Positions 35,542 to 44,161 of a DNA stretch of 64,000 bases are shown here, piece after piece; position 1 is the stretch's first letter, and each line of letters opens with the position of its first letter. The position numbers and the translations under genes are program-made. Source of the DNA: an uncultured Roseicyclus sp. (GTDB taxonomy: Bacteria; Pseudomonadota; Alphaproteobacteria; Rhodobacterales; Rhodobacteraceae). The stretch is from contig CANLXA010000002.1 of the NCBI GenBank assembly GCA_947494975.1, forward strand, positions 124,001-188,000. The letters are read 5' to 3'. The notes below the pieces were generated by a model, which saw only the letters and a program-made list of their open reading frames with translations, did not search any database and was not told where the DNA came from.

Positions 35542-35942
35542 GCGTCGGAGAGGCCAAGGATGGCCTTGCATCTGATCTCGACGAGGATCCCCGGCATCGA
35601 GAAGCCGTTGACCGAGAAGCCGGTCCAAGTCGGGTAGCGATTGGTGAAGTATCGGTCCTTCACGGCCATGAACGTCTTCAACTCGTCCATCGATCCCGCG
35701 AACCAGCTTTCGAGCTCCACCACGTCATCGAAGCCGGCCCCCGCAGCGGCGAGAACCTTGCCTGCATTCTCGAACGCTTGAGTGAATTGCGCTTCAGCCC
35801 CATCAACCACGTTGAGGTTTTCGTCACGGCCCACCTGACCGGAGCAATAGAGCGTGTCACCCACCAGGATGCCGGGCGCGTAATGGTAGATGTCGTAAAT
35901 GTTTTCCATCCCGTCGGGGATGATGACCTTGCGGGTGGGCAT
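35538..35942 (-). CDS. RidA/YjgF family protein
   Basis: A 134-residue trimeric-fold protein of the Rid family, which hydrolyse reactive enamine/imine intermediates or related metabolites. LYCSGQVGRDENLNVVDGAEAQFTQAFENAGKVLAAAG and the C-terminal GILVEIRCKAIL carry the family pattern, with the arginine of EIRC at the position that binds the substrate carboxylate. It is five bp downstream of the E1 fusion and overlaps the aldolase start by 4 bp. Its presence suggests an imine/enamine or an unstable 2-oxo intermediate in the operon's pathway. Confidence 0.9.
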   Translation of the reverse strand: MPTRKVIIPDGMENIYDIYHYAPGILVGDTLYCSGQVGRDENLNVVDGAEAQFTQAFENAGKVLAAAGAGFDDVVELESWFAGSMDELKTFMAVKDRYFTNRYPTWTGFSVNGFSMPGILVEIRCKAILGLSDA

Positions 35943-35947
35943 TGGGT

Positions 35948-37978
35948 TTACCTCCTGTAGCAGACGGATTTCACGGCCTCGGCGATGCGGCGCGCATCGG
36001 GCATGTATTGGCGTTCCAGCCGGTCGTTGTAGGGCACCGGCATCTCGGGCGCGCCGATGCGGGCGACGGGGGCGTCGAGCCAGTCGAACGCGGACTCGGT
36101 GATGGCCGAGGCGATTTCACCGCCAAACCCGCCGAAAAGCGGCGCTTCGTGGACGACGACGGCGCGGTTGGTCTTGCGGACACTGTCGGCGATGGTGTCG
36201 ATATCGAGCGGCTTTATTGTGCGCGGGTCGATGACCTCCACGCTGATCCCTTCACCGGCCAGTTTCTCGGCGGCCAGCACGGCCCGCTCCACCATGGCGA
36301 GGGTGGCGACCACGGTGCAGTCCGTCCCCTCCCGTACGATACGCGCGCGGCCGGGTTCGAGCGCGTAGCTGTCTTCGGGCACCGGTTGGGCTTTGCCGAG
36401 GTACAGGAGCTTGTGTTCCAGAAAGACGACCGGCCCGTCATGGCGGATGGCGGCGGCCATGAGGCCCTTGGCGTCATAGGCGGAGGAGGGCGCGTAGATC
36501 TCCAGCCCCGGTACATTGGCGAAGAACGTCTCCAACGATTGGCAATGCTGCGCGGCCAGCCGGATGCCAGCGCCTTGCGGACCCCGGAAGACGATGGGCA
36601 CCTTGGCCTTTCCGCCCAACATGAAGCGCGCCTTGGCCGCCTGGTTGACGATCGCGTCCATCATCAGGGTCACGAAATCCCAAAGCTGAGCTTCCACAAC
36701 CACACGTTTGCCGCGCATGGCCGCGCCGACGCCGCAGGTGGCAATTGCGCCTTCGGAGATCGGCGTGTCGCGCACGCGGTTCGGGCCAAATTCCTCGAAA
36801 AGGCCGCGGGTGAGGCCGAAAATGCCGCCGGTTTTGCCGATGTCTTCGCCCAAGAGGATCACATCCTTGTCGCGGGCCATTTCCTGCGCGAACGCCTCCG
36901 TGATGGCCTGGGCATAGGTGATTTCGCGATTGCCCGTTGCAGGGGGAGCGGCTTGCAGCGGAGGACGCGGTGCGCTGACGAGGGCCATGGCGCCTTCCAT
37001 CTCGGGTTCCGATTGCGATTTCGCCCAGTCGATGGCCGCCTCGATCTCGGCTTCCGCGGCTTCGGTCAGCGCCGAGTACCTTGTGTCGTCGAGTTCGGAA
37101 CGTGCCGCCATGTCCGCCCCGAGGCGGATGATCGGATCGCGGGATTTCCACGCCTCCTCCTCCTCTTCGCTCCGGTAGGCGGGCAGATTGGCGCGCATGG
37201 AATGGTCATCCCAGCGATAGGTCAGCGCCTCGATCAGGGTTGGCCCATCGCCTGCGCGGGCGCGCAGAGCGGCGCGGGTGACGGCGGCATGGATTGCAGC
37301 CAGATCATTGCCGTCGACCCGTTCGTTCGGCACGCCGTAGGCGTCGGCGCGGCCCGCAATCGTGGCACCCGCCGTGACCGCCTCGGTCGCTGTCGTCAGG
37401 CCGTATTGGTTGTTTTCGCAGAAGAAGATCAGAGGCAGCTTCCAGATCGCGGCAAGGTTCATGGCCTCGTGGAACATGCCTTCATTGGCCGCGCCATCGC
37501 CGAAGAAGGTGATCCCGATGGCAACGGTGCCATCGAGTTGCTCGGCCAAGGCAGCGCCCGTGCCAAGGCCCATGCCCGCGCCAACAATTCCGTTCGCACC
37601 AAGAATGCCGTTTTCGAAATCCGCGATGTGCATGGACCCGCCCAGGCCCGCGCAATAGCCCGCTTCGCGGCCCATCAGTTCGGCGAACATCCGACCCAGA
37701 TCGGCCCCTTTTGCAATGGTGTGGCCGTGGCCCCGATGATGGGTCAGCACGAAATCCCGCGGCTCCAAAACGGCGCAGGCGCCCGCCGCGATGGCCTCTT
37801 GCCCGACACTGGAATGGGCGGTGCCCTTGATGACGCCTTGCAAGAACAGCTCCTTCGCGCGGGTCTCGAACCGGCGGATGCGCAGCATCATCTTCAGCGC
37901 GGCAAGGCGGTCGTCGGGCCCGAGCGTGTTGTTGGTGAATTCCTGGCGCAGCGTGTCGAGGATGGAGGGATCAGTCAT
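35948..37978 (-). CDS. Fused alpha/beta thiamine-diphosphate E1 dehydrogenase
   Basis: A 676-residue fusion of the two E1 subunits of 2-oxoacid dehydrogenases. Residues about 1-320 are E1 alpha: KGTAHSSVGQEAIAAG, then GGSMHI, and the ThDP/Mg motif GDGAANEGMFHEAMN...NN near residue 165. Residues about 345-676 are E1 beta: LLGEDIGKTGGIFG, DTPISEGAIATCGVGAAMRG, GPQGAG and VIDPRTIKPLD. A short Ala/Pro linker joins them. No E2 (lipoyl) or E3 gene is in the operon, so it either borrows an E2 or acts differently, for example in acetoin-type cleavage. It lies between the TRAP transporter and ridA. Confidence 0.92.
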   Translation of the reverse strand: MTDPSILDTLRQEFTNNTLGPDDRLAALKMMLRIRRFETRAKELFLQGVIKGTAHSSVGQEAIAAGACAVLEPRDFVLTHHRGHGHTIAKGADLGRMFAELMGREAGYCAGLGGSMHIADFENGILGANGIVGAGMGLGTGAALAEQLDGTVAIGITFFGDGAANEGMFHEAMNLAAIWKLPLIFFCENNQYGLTTATEAVTAGATIAGRADAYGVPNERVDGNDLAAIHAAVTRAALRARAGDGPTLIEALTYRWDDHSMRANLPAYRSEEEEEAWKSRDPIIRLGADMAARSELDDTRYSALTEAAEAEIEAAIDWAKSQSEPEMEGAMALVSAPRPPLQAAPPATGNREITYAQAITEAFAQEMARDKDVILLGEDIGKTGGIFGLTRGLFEEFGPNRVRDTPISEGAIATCGVGAAMRGKRVVVEAQLWDFVTLMMDAIVNQAAKARFMLGGKAKVPIVFRGPQGAGIRLAAQHCQSLETFFANVPGLEIYAPSSAYDAKGLMAAAIRHDGPVVFLEHKLLYLGKAQPVPEDSYALEPGRARIVREGTDCTVVATLAMVERAVLAAEKLAGEGISVEVIDPRTIKPLDIDTIADSVRKTNRAVVVHEAPLFGGFGGEIASAITESAFDWLDAPVARIGAPEMPVPYNDRLERQYMPDARRIAEAVKSVCYRR

Positions 37979-37981
37979 GCG

Positions 37982-39298
37982 TCACCCGTACACCAGCCGT
38001 GGCAGCCACAGCGATAGATCGGGCCACAGGATCACGATGACAAGCGCCATGATCTGCAGCCCGATGAACGGCCATTGCGCGGAGAAGATGTCTTGCAGAC
38101 TGACACCTTCGGGCGCGGCCCCCTTGAGGTAGAAGCAGGCCGGGCCAAAGGGGGGCGTCAGGTAGGCGATCTGCATCGACAGGTTGAAGACGATGCCGAA
38201 CCAGATCGGGTCATAGCCCAATTCCGTCAGAACCGGCAGGAAGATCGGCATGGTCAGGAACAGGATGCCGATCCAGTCGATGAAGAACCCCAGCAGGATG
38301 AAGACGCCGACCATGACCGCGAGGATCACGGACGGATTGTTGGACACGTCCGCCAGCATCGTGGAGGCGAAGTCGATCCCGCCCATCAGGTTGTAGACGC
38401 CGATCAGGGCGTTGGTGCCGAAGACCAGCCAGAACACCATGCCGCAGGTGCGCAGAGCCTGGACCATAACATCGCGGATCATCGCGTAGCTGAGCGTGCC
38501 GCGCACCCATGCGGCGACGGCGGCCCCGAAGGCCCCAAGGGCCGCGCTTTCGGTGATCGAGGCGAAGCCGAAATAGATCGAGACGAGAACCCCTGAGGCG
38601 ACCAGGATCGGCAGAATGACCCCCTTGAAGAGCGCCAGCTTCTCGCCAAGTGGCAGGTCGCGTTCCTCGGCAGAGAGGGCCGGACCCAGGGCCGGGTTGA
38701 ACCAGCATCTGGCCAAGACATATGTCGCGTAAAAGCTGGCCAGCATGAGGCCCGGCACGAGCGTGGCCAGGAACAGATGCGAAATGCTGACCTGCGCAGT
38801 CAATCCAAAGAAGATCAGGATGATCGAGGGCGGGATCATGGTGCCGAGGGAGCCGCCCGCCGTGATGATGCCAATGGCAAGCTTCTTATCATAGCCGAGC
38901 CGCAACATCTGCGGCAGCGCGATCAGGCCAAGCAGCACGATCTCGCCTCCGATGATGCCCGTGGTCGCGCCCAGGACGACCGCAACAAACACGGTCACGA
39001 CCCCGATGCCGCCGCGCAGACTGCCCGCCCAGACATGAAACGCATGATAGAGATCGCGCGCGACACCGGATTTCTCCATGAAACTGGCCATGAGCACGAA
39101 CATCGGCACGGCGATCAACTCGAAGGAGCCAATGAATTCGGCAGTTCGCGCACCGATCAGGAACAGGCCGTTCGGCCCGAAACTCGCCACCGTCAACACG
39201 ACGGCAATGGCGCCCGACACGAAGGCGACCGGAATGCCGAGGATCAGAAGCGTCATCATCGCGACGACGATGAGGATGGAAACCGTTGCGATATCCAT
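37982..39298 (-). CDS. dctM: TRAP transporter large permease (DctM)
   Basis: A 438-residue, about 12-helix subunit of a TRAP transporter that imports an organic acid using the sodium gradient. Characteristic stretches are LGIPVAFVSGAIAV, GIIGGEIVLLGLIALPQMLRLGYDKKLAIGIITAGGSLGTMIPPSI and FFIDWIGILFLTMPIFLPV. It is three bp upstream of the E1 gene and six bp after the small permease gene. The ligand is unknown but is presumably the acid fed into the surrounding enzymes. Confidence 0.94.
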   Translation of the reverse strand: MDIATVSILIVVAMMTLLILGIPVAFVSGAIAVVLTVASFGPNGLFLIGARTAEFIGSFELIAVPMFVLMASFMEKSGVARDLYHAFHVWAGSLRGGIGVVTVFVAVVLGATTGIIGGEIVLLGLIALPQMLRLGYDKKLAIGIITAGGSLGTMIPPSIILIFFGLTAQVSISHLFLATLVPGLMLASFYATYVLARCWFNPALGPALSAEERDLPLGEKLALFKGVILPILVASGVLVSIYFGFASITESAALGAFGAAVAAWVRGTLSYAMIRDVMVQALRTCGMVFWLVFGTNALIGVYNLMGGIDFASTMLADVSNNPSVILAVMVGVFILLGFFIDWIGILFLTMPIFLPVLTELGYDPIWFGIVFNLSMQIAYLTPPFGPACFYLKGAAPEGVSLQDIFSAQWPFIGLQIMALVIVILWPDLSLWLPRLVYG

Positions 39299-39303
39299 GC
39301 CTG

Positions 39304-39864
39304 TCAGGGCCTCGGCCCGATACGGGTTTCGGGGGGGATGGTGCTGTGCGGTGTGTCATCGGGCGGGTAGCTTTCCTCCCCGTGGCGCAGGAGCCGCCAC
39401 AGCCGGATCAGCACAACAATCAGAAAAAGGGTGGCCGCGAGAAACAGTGCGACCTTCAGGTATGCCGGAACGGGCGTGTTCCACGACGTACCCGAGCGTT
39501 CGGGAAACCAGGTGCCGTCGGGCATGTAGCGGAACGCCGCGCGTTGCGCGATGTTCCAGCCGGAAACGGCCAGTCCGCCCAGGAACACGATACCGCACAG
39601 ATGGCCGAGCCCCTCCAGCGCAAGGCGCGGCTTTCGCGGTAACTTGTCGGCCACGACCGAGATTCGCATGTGGCCGCGTTCGGCCATGCAGAAGGCGCCG
39701 CCGAACAGGAACGCGACTGCGCCGAGGAGTCCGGCAATCTCGTGTGCCCAGAAGGTCGGCGCGTTGAAGCCGTATCGGGCGACCACTTCCACCACCATCA
39801 TCACGACGATGATGCCGAAACCATAGGCGGCGAGCGTGCCCAGCATCAATGTGAGACGTGTCAT
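39304..39864 (-). CDS. dctQ: TRAP transporter small permease (DctQ)
   Basis: A 186-residue, four-helix protein. ARYGFNAPTFWAHEIAGLLGAVAFLFGGAFCMAERGHMRISV has the DctQ motif (W-x-x-E with the following helix and acid-rich loop). The track ORF extends 164 residues upstream through the solute-binding gene in the wrong frame; the ATG at 39864 with AAAGGGGCCATC is the real start. The protein bridges the DctP and DctM subunits at the inner membrane. Confidence 0.93.
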   Translation of the reverse strand: MTRLTLMLGTLAAYGFGIIVVMMVVEVVARYGFNAPTFWAHEIAGLLGAVAFLFGGAFCMAERGHMRISVVADKLPRKPRLALEGLGHLCGIVFLGGLAVSGWNIAQRAAFRYMPDGTWFPERSGTSWNTPVPAYLKVALFLAATLFLIVVLIRLWRLLRHGEESYPPDDTPHSTIPPETRIGPRP

Positions 39865-39922
39865 GATGGCCCCTTTCGAGATGCTTCGGGCTACCTGTTG
39901 GCAGCCCGAAGCAGCGGTATGA

Positions 39923-40924
39923 TCACATGATGCCCAACTCGGCGAGGAAGGCGCGGTGGCTCTCGACGATCTGCGCCGCACGGTCGTTGCGCGAACCCCA
40001 ATCGTCCCAGACCTCTTGAAGCATGGCGCGGAAAGTCGCGGCATCCTCATCGCTGAACGCGATGAACTCCACGCCCAGGTCGTCCCGTGCCGCAGCGATC
40101 GCGGCTTCTTCCTGTTCGGCCAGGACGGTTTCCAGAGTGGCCGAAAGCCCCTCGCAGGCGGCGGTGAATGCGGCCTGGTTCTCGGGCGAGAGGGCCTCCC
40201 ATTTCTCCATCGAGACCGACATTTCGGTGACCGGCATGGAATGCCCCGCGCGGATCGAGTAGGGCGCGTTCTGATACATCCCGAAGGCCATGTTGAGGCC
40301 GACATTGGCGAGGTCCGACGCATCCAGCACGCCGGTCTCCAGCGCGGTGATCGCATCCCCCGGCGAGAGATTGACGAGTTGCGCGCCGGCCCGCGTCAGC
40401 AGGTCCGACGGCAAGCCGCCGGGGGCGCGTATCGTGATGCCCTCGAAATCCGCGACCGAGCGGATCGGCACGGTCGACGGGATTTCCTCACCCGGCCAGT
40501 GCACGATGCAGATCAGGTGCATACCGTAATCCGCATAGAGCGCGCGCCCCAGTTCAAGGCCGCCGCCCTCGCTGAACCAGCGCGCACGGGTTTCCACGTC
40601 GGGATAGGCCGACAGGGTATCGCCGAAGACCGCGAAGGCGGGGTCGAGTCCGGCAAAGAAGGTCGGCCCGGTGTATTGGCCATCGAGAAGGCCGTTTCTG
40701 ATGGCGTCCATCGTGTCCGTGGCACCAACGACCGAGCCCGCGGGGAAGACCTGGATCTCGACCTCGCCGCCTGTCGTCTCGGCCAGTTCGGCGGCCATGT
40801 CTTCGAATGCCGTGGTGGTCGCGGCGGTCGCGCCAAGGAATGTCTGCATTCGGAAGTTTTCGGCGAAGGCGGGCATCGCCATGAGGCCAATGGCCGTTCC
40901 AAGCACAAGAGTCCGGATAGTCAT
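39923..40924 (-). CDS. dctP: TRAP solute-binding protein (DctP)
   Basis: A 333-residue periplasmic receptor with a Sec signal (MTIRTLVLGTAIGLMAMPAFAEN). Typical DctP segments are VVGATDTMDAIRNGLLDGQ, IRSVADFEGITIRAPGG (the segment usually providing the carboxylate-binding Arg) and SPGDAITALETGVLDASDL. ATG start with GGAGGAAAGAGAG upstream. It is the second gene of the operon after the BKACE gene. It belongs to the branch with VHWPGEEIPS, suggesting a 2-oxoacid or hydroxy acid ligand; this is uncertain. Confidence 0.93.
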   Translation of the reverse strand: MTIRTLVLGTAIGLMAMPAFAENFRMQTFLGATAATTTAFEDMAAELAETTGGEVEIQVFPAGSVVGATDTMDAIRNGLLDGQYTGPTFFAGLDPAFAVFGDTLSAYPDVETRARWFSEGGGLELGRALYADYGMHLICIVHWPGEEIPSTVPIRSVADFEGITIRAPGGLPSDLLTRAGAQLVNLSPGDAITALETGVLDASDLANVGLNMAFGMYQNAPYSIRAGHSMPVTEMSVSMEKWEALSPENQAAFTAACEGLSATLETVLAEQEEAAIAAARDDLGVEFIAFSDEDAATFRAMLQEVWDDWGSRNDRAAQIVESHRAFLAELGIM

Positions 40925-40964
40925 CTCTCTTTCCTCCCTGAGATGTCGGTGGTCGTGCGCGGTC

Positions 40965-41864
40965 TCATGCCGCGATACGTGGGGTTTTCATGTTGAGGAT
41001 GCGGCGCGTATCAGCCACCGTGGCGGGTTCCCGGCCAAGGCGGCGGGCCTGGGCCGCGACCTTTTCGATGACCTCCGCATTGGTCATGTGCCGTGCGCCG
41101 TCCAGGTAAGCGTAGTCACCCAGACCGATGGAAATATGCCCCCCCTGCCGGATGATCTTTTCCGTCAGCTCGAACAGGTCGCCCTTGTAGTTCACGACCG
41201 TCCAGACGGTCTCGAATTCAGGCGGCAGGAAAGCTGTGTGCGCATCAAGCCCGGCTTCGGTGCCCGGGTGACCGGCAAAGATGATTTCATCGGTCATGCA
41301 AAAACAGACATAAGCCGGCGCATCGAGCACACCCATTTTCAGGAAGTGCTCAATCTGGCGCGTGAAGCTGACGTTCCAGCTGACCAGATAAGGCGTCAGG
41401 TTGTAGTGACGGATACGCTCGGCGAAATACATCAACGTGCCAGTGGAGTTCTTGTAGATCAACTCGGTGGTGTCGTATTTGCCCGCGGCGGGGTTCCACC
41501 AATCGACGTTCACGCTGCCGGTATCCATCGGTGCAAAATCCGGCGCGGTATCGGGCGACTTCATCATCTCTTCAATGGCGGCGAACCGGCCCTTCGCATC
41601 GGCGTCATTGGCCACGTAGCCGAGGGTCGGGTGGATCAGAATATCGGATTGCGCCCGGATACCCGCATTCGTCTCCAGATAGAAATTCGGATCGTGGGAC
41701 GGCGTTCCATCCGCGTGGCGACCGTGGAAATGCACGATGGAGGCGCCTGCGTCGTAGCAGGCCTTTGCATCGGCGATGATCTCGGAAGGGAGGAACGGGA
41801 CATGCGGGTTGCCGTCTCGCGTTGCGAGCTCGTTCACGCGGGCTTCGATGATGATCTTCTCCAT
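40965..41864 (-). CDS. BKACE (beta-keto acid cleavage enzyme, DUF849)
   Basis: A 299-residue TIM-barrel enzyme. BKACE family members condense a beta-keto acid with acetyl-CoA, giving acetoacetate plus a new acyl-CoA (for example 3-keto-5-aminohexanoate or dehydrocarnitine cleavage). The zinc-binding motif is visible as IVHFHGR near residue 42, with EARVNE at the N-terminus and GHISIGLGDY near residue 250. The ATG at 41864 follows GGGAGGGTACGGA. It is the first gene of the operon, divergent from a PAS-LuxR regulator. The substrate is not predictable from the visible motifs. Confidence 0.88.
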   Translation of the reverse strand: MEKIIIEARVNELATRDGNPHVPFLPSEIIADAKACYDAGASIVHFHGRHADGTPSHDPNFYLETNAGIRAQSDILIHPTLGYVANDADAKGRFAAIEEMMKSPDTAPDFAPMDTGSVNVDWWNPAAGKYDTTELIYKNSTGTLMYFAERIRHYNLTPYLVSWNVSFTRQIEHFLKMGVLDAPAYVCFCMTDEIIFAGHPGTEAGLDAHTAFLPPEFETVWTVVNYKGDLFELTEKIIRQGGHISIGLGDYAYLDGARHMTNAEVIEKVAAQARRLGREPATVADTRRILNMKTPRIAA

Positions 41865-41938
41865 TCCGTACCCTCCCAAACGCACCCGCCAAAGGGCGAG
41901 TCGCCTCGACGATGGGCGAACGGGCTATCAGAATCCAT

Positions 41939-41994
41939 ACTTAAGTTATATATACGTTGCAAAAACCGTCCTTTCATATTACTTAAGATATATG
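41939..41994. promoter_or_regulatory. Repeated ACTTAAG-TATAT motif in the BKACE/luxR divergent promoter
   Basis: Two copies of ACTTAAG(T/A)TATAT lie 42 bp apart (41939 and 41981), each with the palindrome CTTAAG. They are in the 127-bp gap between the BKACE operon and the PAS-LuxR regulator; the second overlaps that regulator's start. Spacing of four helical turns suits two bound dimers. The link to LuxR is inferred. Confidence 0.5.
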
Positions 41995-42846
41995 ACAAGG
42001 CAATTATCAGCTGCGAATACGGTGCATGATGTCGGCGATCTTCTTGGCGGTGCGTTTGCCGGGCACACGATGCAGCGGCTCAGAACGCCGGAAGGAAAGT
42101 ATCGATACAGCTATGTAAGCGCCGGGTTGAAGGCGTCGTTCGGACTGGATCCGGCGGAGTTGATGGAACTCGACGAAGTGGACCACAGCTGGATCCACCC
42201 GGAGGATCGCCAAGGCTTTATCGATGCGCTCGAACACTCGGCTGCGGCGCTGTCCCGCCTCGACGAAGAGGTGCGCGTCGCCAAGGCCGGCGGCGGCTAC
42301 CGCTGGGTGCGCTCGGTCGGCAATCCGCGCCGATTGGCGGACGGCACCGTGATTTGGGACGGTGTTGCGTTGGATGTGACGGATCGGCACGAGGCACACG
42401 AGGCGCTGGAGCGTACGTTGCGGCAGGCCCGACAAAACGAGACATCCGAAGGACGATTTTCCTATATCGCGGCCCAGGACGTGTTGGATGGTTTGTCGCG
42501 ATTGCGCGCAGCCGTCGACCGGCTTGGTTCGGATGCTCCGGAAGTTCACGATGTGAAGGCTGTATTTTCGGATTTCGAGCGTGCCCTTTTGGCTGCCAGG
42601 GACCTGGTCGAAAAGCCCGCTACAGACGCGATAACGCGGCCACCGGCGTCCGTTTCAATCCGCACAGCGCTGACCGACAGGCAAAGAGAGATCCTTGCAG
42701 CTGTCGCGCGCGGTGCAACGAACAGGGAAATCGCTCGCGAAATGCAGATCTCGGAAGGCACCGTGAAACTCCATATCTCAGCGATCTTGAAACGACTGGG
42801 GGTACAGAACCGGACGGAGGCAGCGCTGGCATGGAGAGTCGCATGA
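41992..42846 (+). CDS. PAS-LuxR transcriptional regulator
   Basis: A 284-residue regulator. An N-terminal PAS domain (about residues 25-135; FGLDPAELMELDEVDHSWIHPEDRQGF, GYRWVRSVGNPRRLADGTVIWDGVALDVTDR) senses a signal or ligand. A helical linker and a C-terminal LuxR/NarL-type HTH (LTDRQREILAAVARGATNREIAREMQISEGTVKLHISAILKRLG) follow. No receiver domain is present. The ATG at 41992 gives a full PAS domain; the track frame extends antisense through BKACE. It is divergent from the BKACE operon, so it is the likely regulator. Confidence 0.88.
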   Translation: MTRQLSAANTVHDVGDLLGGAFAGHTMQRLRTPEGKYRYSYVSAGLKASFGLDPAELMELDEVDHSWIHPEDRQGFIDALEHSAAALSRLDEEVRVAKAGGGYRWVRSVGNPRRLADGTVIWDGVALDVTDRHEAHEALERTLRQARQNETSEGRFSYIAAQDVLDGLSRLRAAVDRLGSDAPEVHDVKAVFSDFERALLAARDLVEKPATDAITRPPASVSIRTALTDRQREILAAVARGATNREIAREMQISEGTVKLHISAILKRLGVQNRTEAALAWRVA

Positions 42847-43323
42847 GCGGTCCGATCTCTGTGCCGATGTGCCGACGACGCGACCTTGAACGAGAAAAGC
42901 ACAGGCTTCCCGACGCATTCCGGTATCAGTCAGTTCTTCGGGATCGGGCGGGACGATGTTCCATGCATCTGGTGCGAACAGAACTGAACGAATGTCTTCT
43001 CGCTCGGTGTCCTGACACGTCGGAAAGACCAGAAACGCAGCGGGTCACTGCCGGATGGGAACAACTTCCTTGCTCTTGTTCATCTTACAACTCGAGCCTG
43101 GAAGGCTGAGGTTATGAGGGAACATATCTGAATGCCTTCGATCTGATACGGTTGGGTAGTCACATACTTGGCGTAGGGGCATCCGGAGTGCCGTGCGTTG
43201 GGCCATTGTCGGATTTCGAGAAGCGACGGGGATGCGTTTTTGATCCCGCCAATGACCATGGCGGGCCGGAACAGTTGGATAGGTAGTAACGTTCAAATTC
43301 AACAACCCACCGCAGCCTTTCAC
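42847..43323. other. Intergenic, no convincing gene
   Basis: 477 bp between two convergent regulator genes. A short frame starting at 42843 (ATGA overlap) could encode about 88 residues rich in Cys/Arg, but it has no recognisable pattern and poor coding character, so I do not call it. No terminator hairpin with a U-tract was found. Confidence 0.4.
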
Positions 43324-44019
43324 CTAATCGTCAAAGTAGGCTTGGTGAGTTGTGTAAATGGCCGCAATTGTCGGCGTAAGACGATCCAGATGGGTTCGAA
43401 GGACGTCATCGGCCGTTTGCACGTCACCGCTGAAGACGGCAGTCAATAGCGATTGATGGTCCAAGTACAAGACGCCCATCGCGTCTTTGCTGGTCAACGC
43501 CAACATGCAAAGGCGATCCACCTGCGCCTTGTTCTCGGCGATGATGTCGAAGGCGAATGCCTGTTTCGCGGATGCACAGAGCAGTTTGTGAAACTCGTAG
43601 TCCAGTTCATGAAACCCATCCACATCGTCCGCCGCAACCGCACCTGCCTGTTCACGCAGATTGGCCTTCAGGGACGCATCCACCGAGGTGTCTCTATCCA
43701 TGGTTGCCGCCCGAACAACCTCCAATTCAACGGCCGTGCGCACAAAGCGGGCATTTGATATCAGCTGCCGCGAGAACGGTCGCACGACCGTCGCCCGTTG
43801 GGGGCGGACAAGAAGAAGGTTGAGGTTCGCAAGGCGGCTAAATGCCTCCCGCACGGGCTGGCGAGAGAATCCAAACGACTTCGCGACCTCTGACTCTGAA
43901 ATCTTGGTGCCAGGCAGCAAGTCGAGTCGCGTGATCCGTCCATAGAGTTCGTCAAACACCACATCACTGCTTGTCGTGCGTTCAAGGGCTCCGAGTGCTG
44001 TCATTTCCTGCATGTCCAA
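43324..44019 (-). CDS. GntR (FadR-subfamily) regulator
   Basis: A regulator of about 230 residues. The N-terminal winged helix (KISESEVAKSFGFSRQPVREAFSRLANLNLLLVRPQRATVVRPFS) is followed by an FCD ligand domain (ELEVVRAA; ELDYEFHKLLCASA; DRLCMLAL; LDHQSLLTAVFSGD). Start choice: TTG at 44019 with GAGGGA eight bases upstream, or ATG at 44013; both give the full HTH. It is divergent from the TRAP-SDR-cupin-uxuA operon and probably represses it, lifted by a sugar acid, as UxuR/ExuR-type proteins do. Confidence 0.88.
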   Translation of the reverse strand: MDMQEMTALGALERTTSSDVVFDELYGRITRLDLLPGTKISESEVAKSFGFSRQPVREAFSRLANLNLLLVRPQRATVVRPFSRQLISNARFVRTAVELEVVRAATMDRDTSVDASLKANLREQAGAVAADDVDGFHELDYEFHKLLCASAKQAFAFDIIAENKAQVDRLCMLALTSKDAMGVLYLDHQSLLTAVFSGDVQTADDVLRTHLDRLTPTIAAIYTTHQAYFDD

Positions 44020-44072
44020 CGGTTGTTTCCCTCAGTTTGGCAGGGTTTTGCAAAAAAGAACAGAGCAAACTT

Positions 44073-44161
44073 GGATACTAGAAAGAGGTAAAGCCTTTGA
44101 TTTATGGTGGAAATTGTCTTCTCCGTCCATGCTCAAATATATTTTATGTTGACTAGTATCC
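44073..44161. promoter_or_regulatory. Inverted GGATACTAG...CTAGTATCC sites, GntR operator candidates
   Basis: GGATACTAG at 44073-44081 and its exact reverse complement CTAGTATCC at 44153-44161 lie 71 bp apart in the 327-bp gap between the GntR gene and the TRAP operon. The arrangement suggests two GntR sites that could be looped. Apart from these, the gap holds only AT-rich promoter-like DNA and no gene. Confidence 0.55.

Noticed and set aside
35942-38017. 691-residue plus-strand ORF opposite the E1 fusion
   Set aside because: It is the antisense shadow of a well-recognised ThDP enzyme; its translation is His/Arg/Gly-rich with no domain pattern.
40671-42029. 452-residue plus-strand ORF
   Set aside because: Antisense to dctP and BKACE, both clearly recognised; no coherent domain.
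42843-43109. 88-residue ORF overlapping the end of the PAS-LuxR gene by ATGA
   Set aside because: No ribosome site of its own, odd Cys/Arg composition and no recognisable pattern; the overlap alone is not enough.
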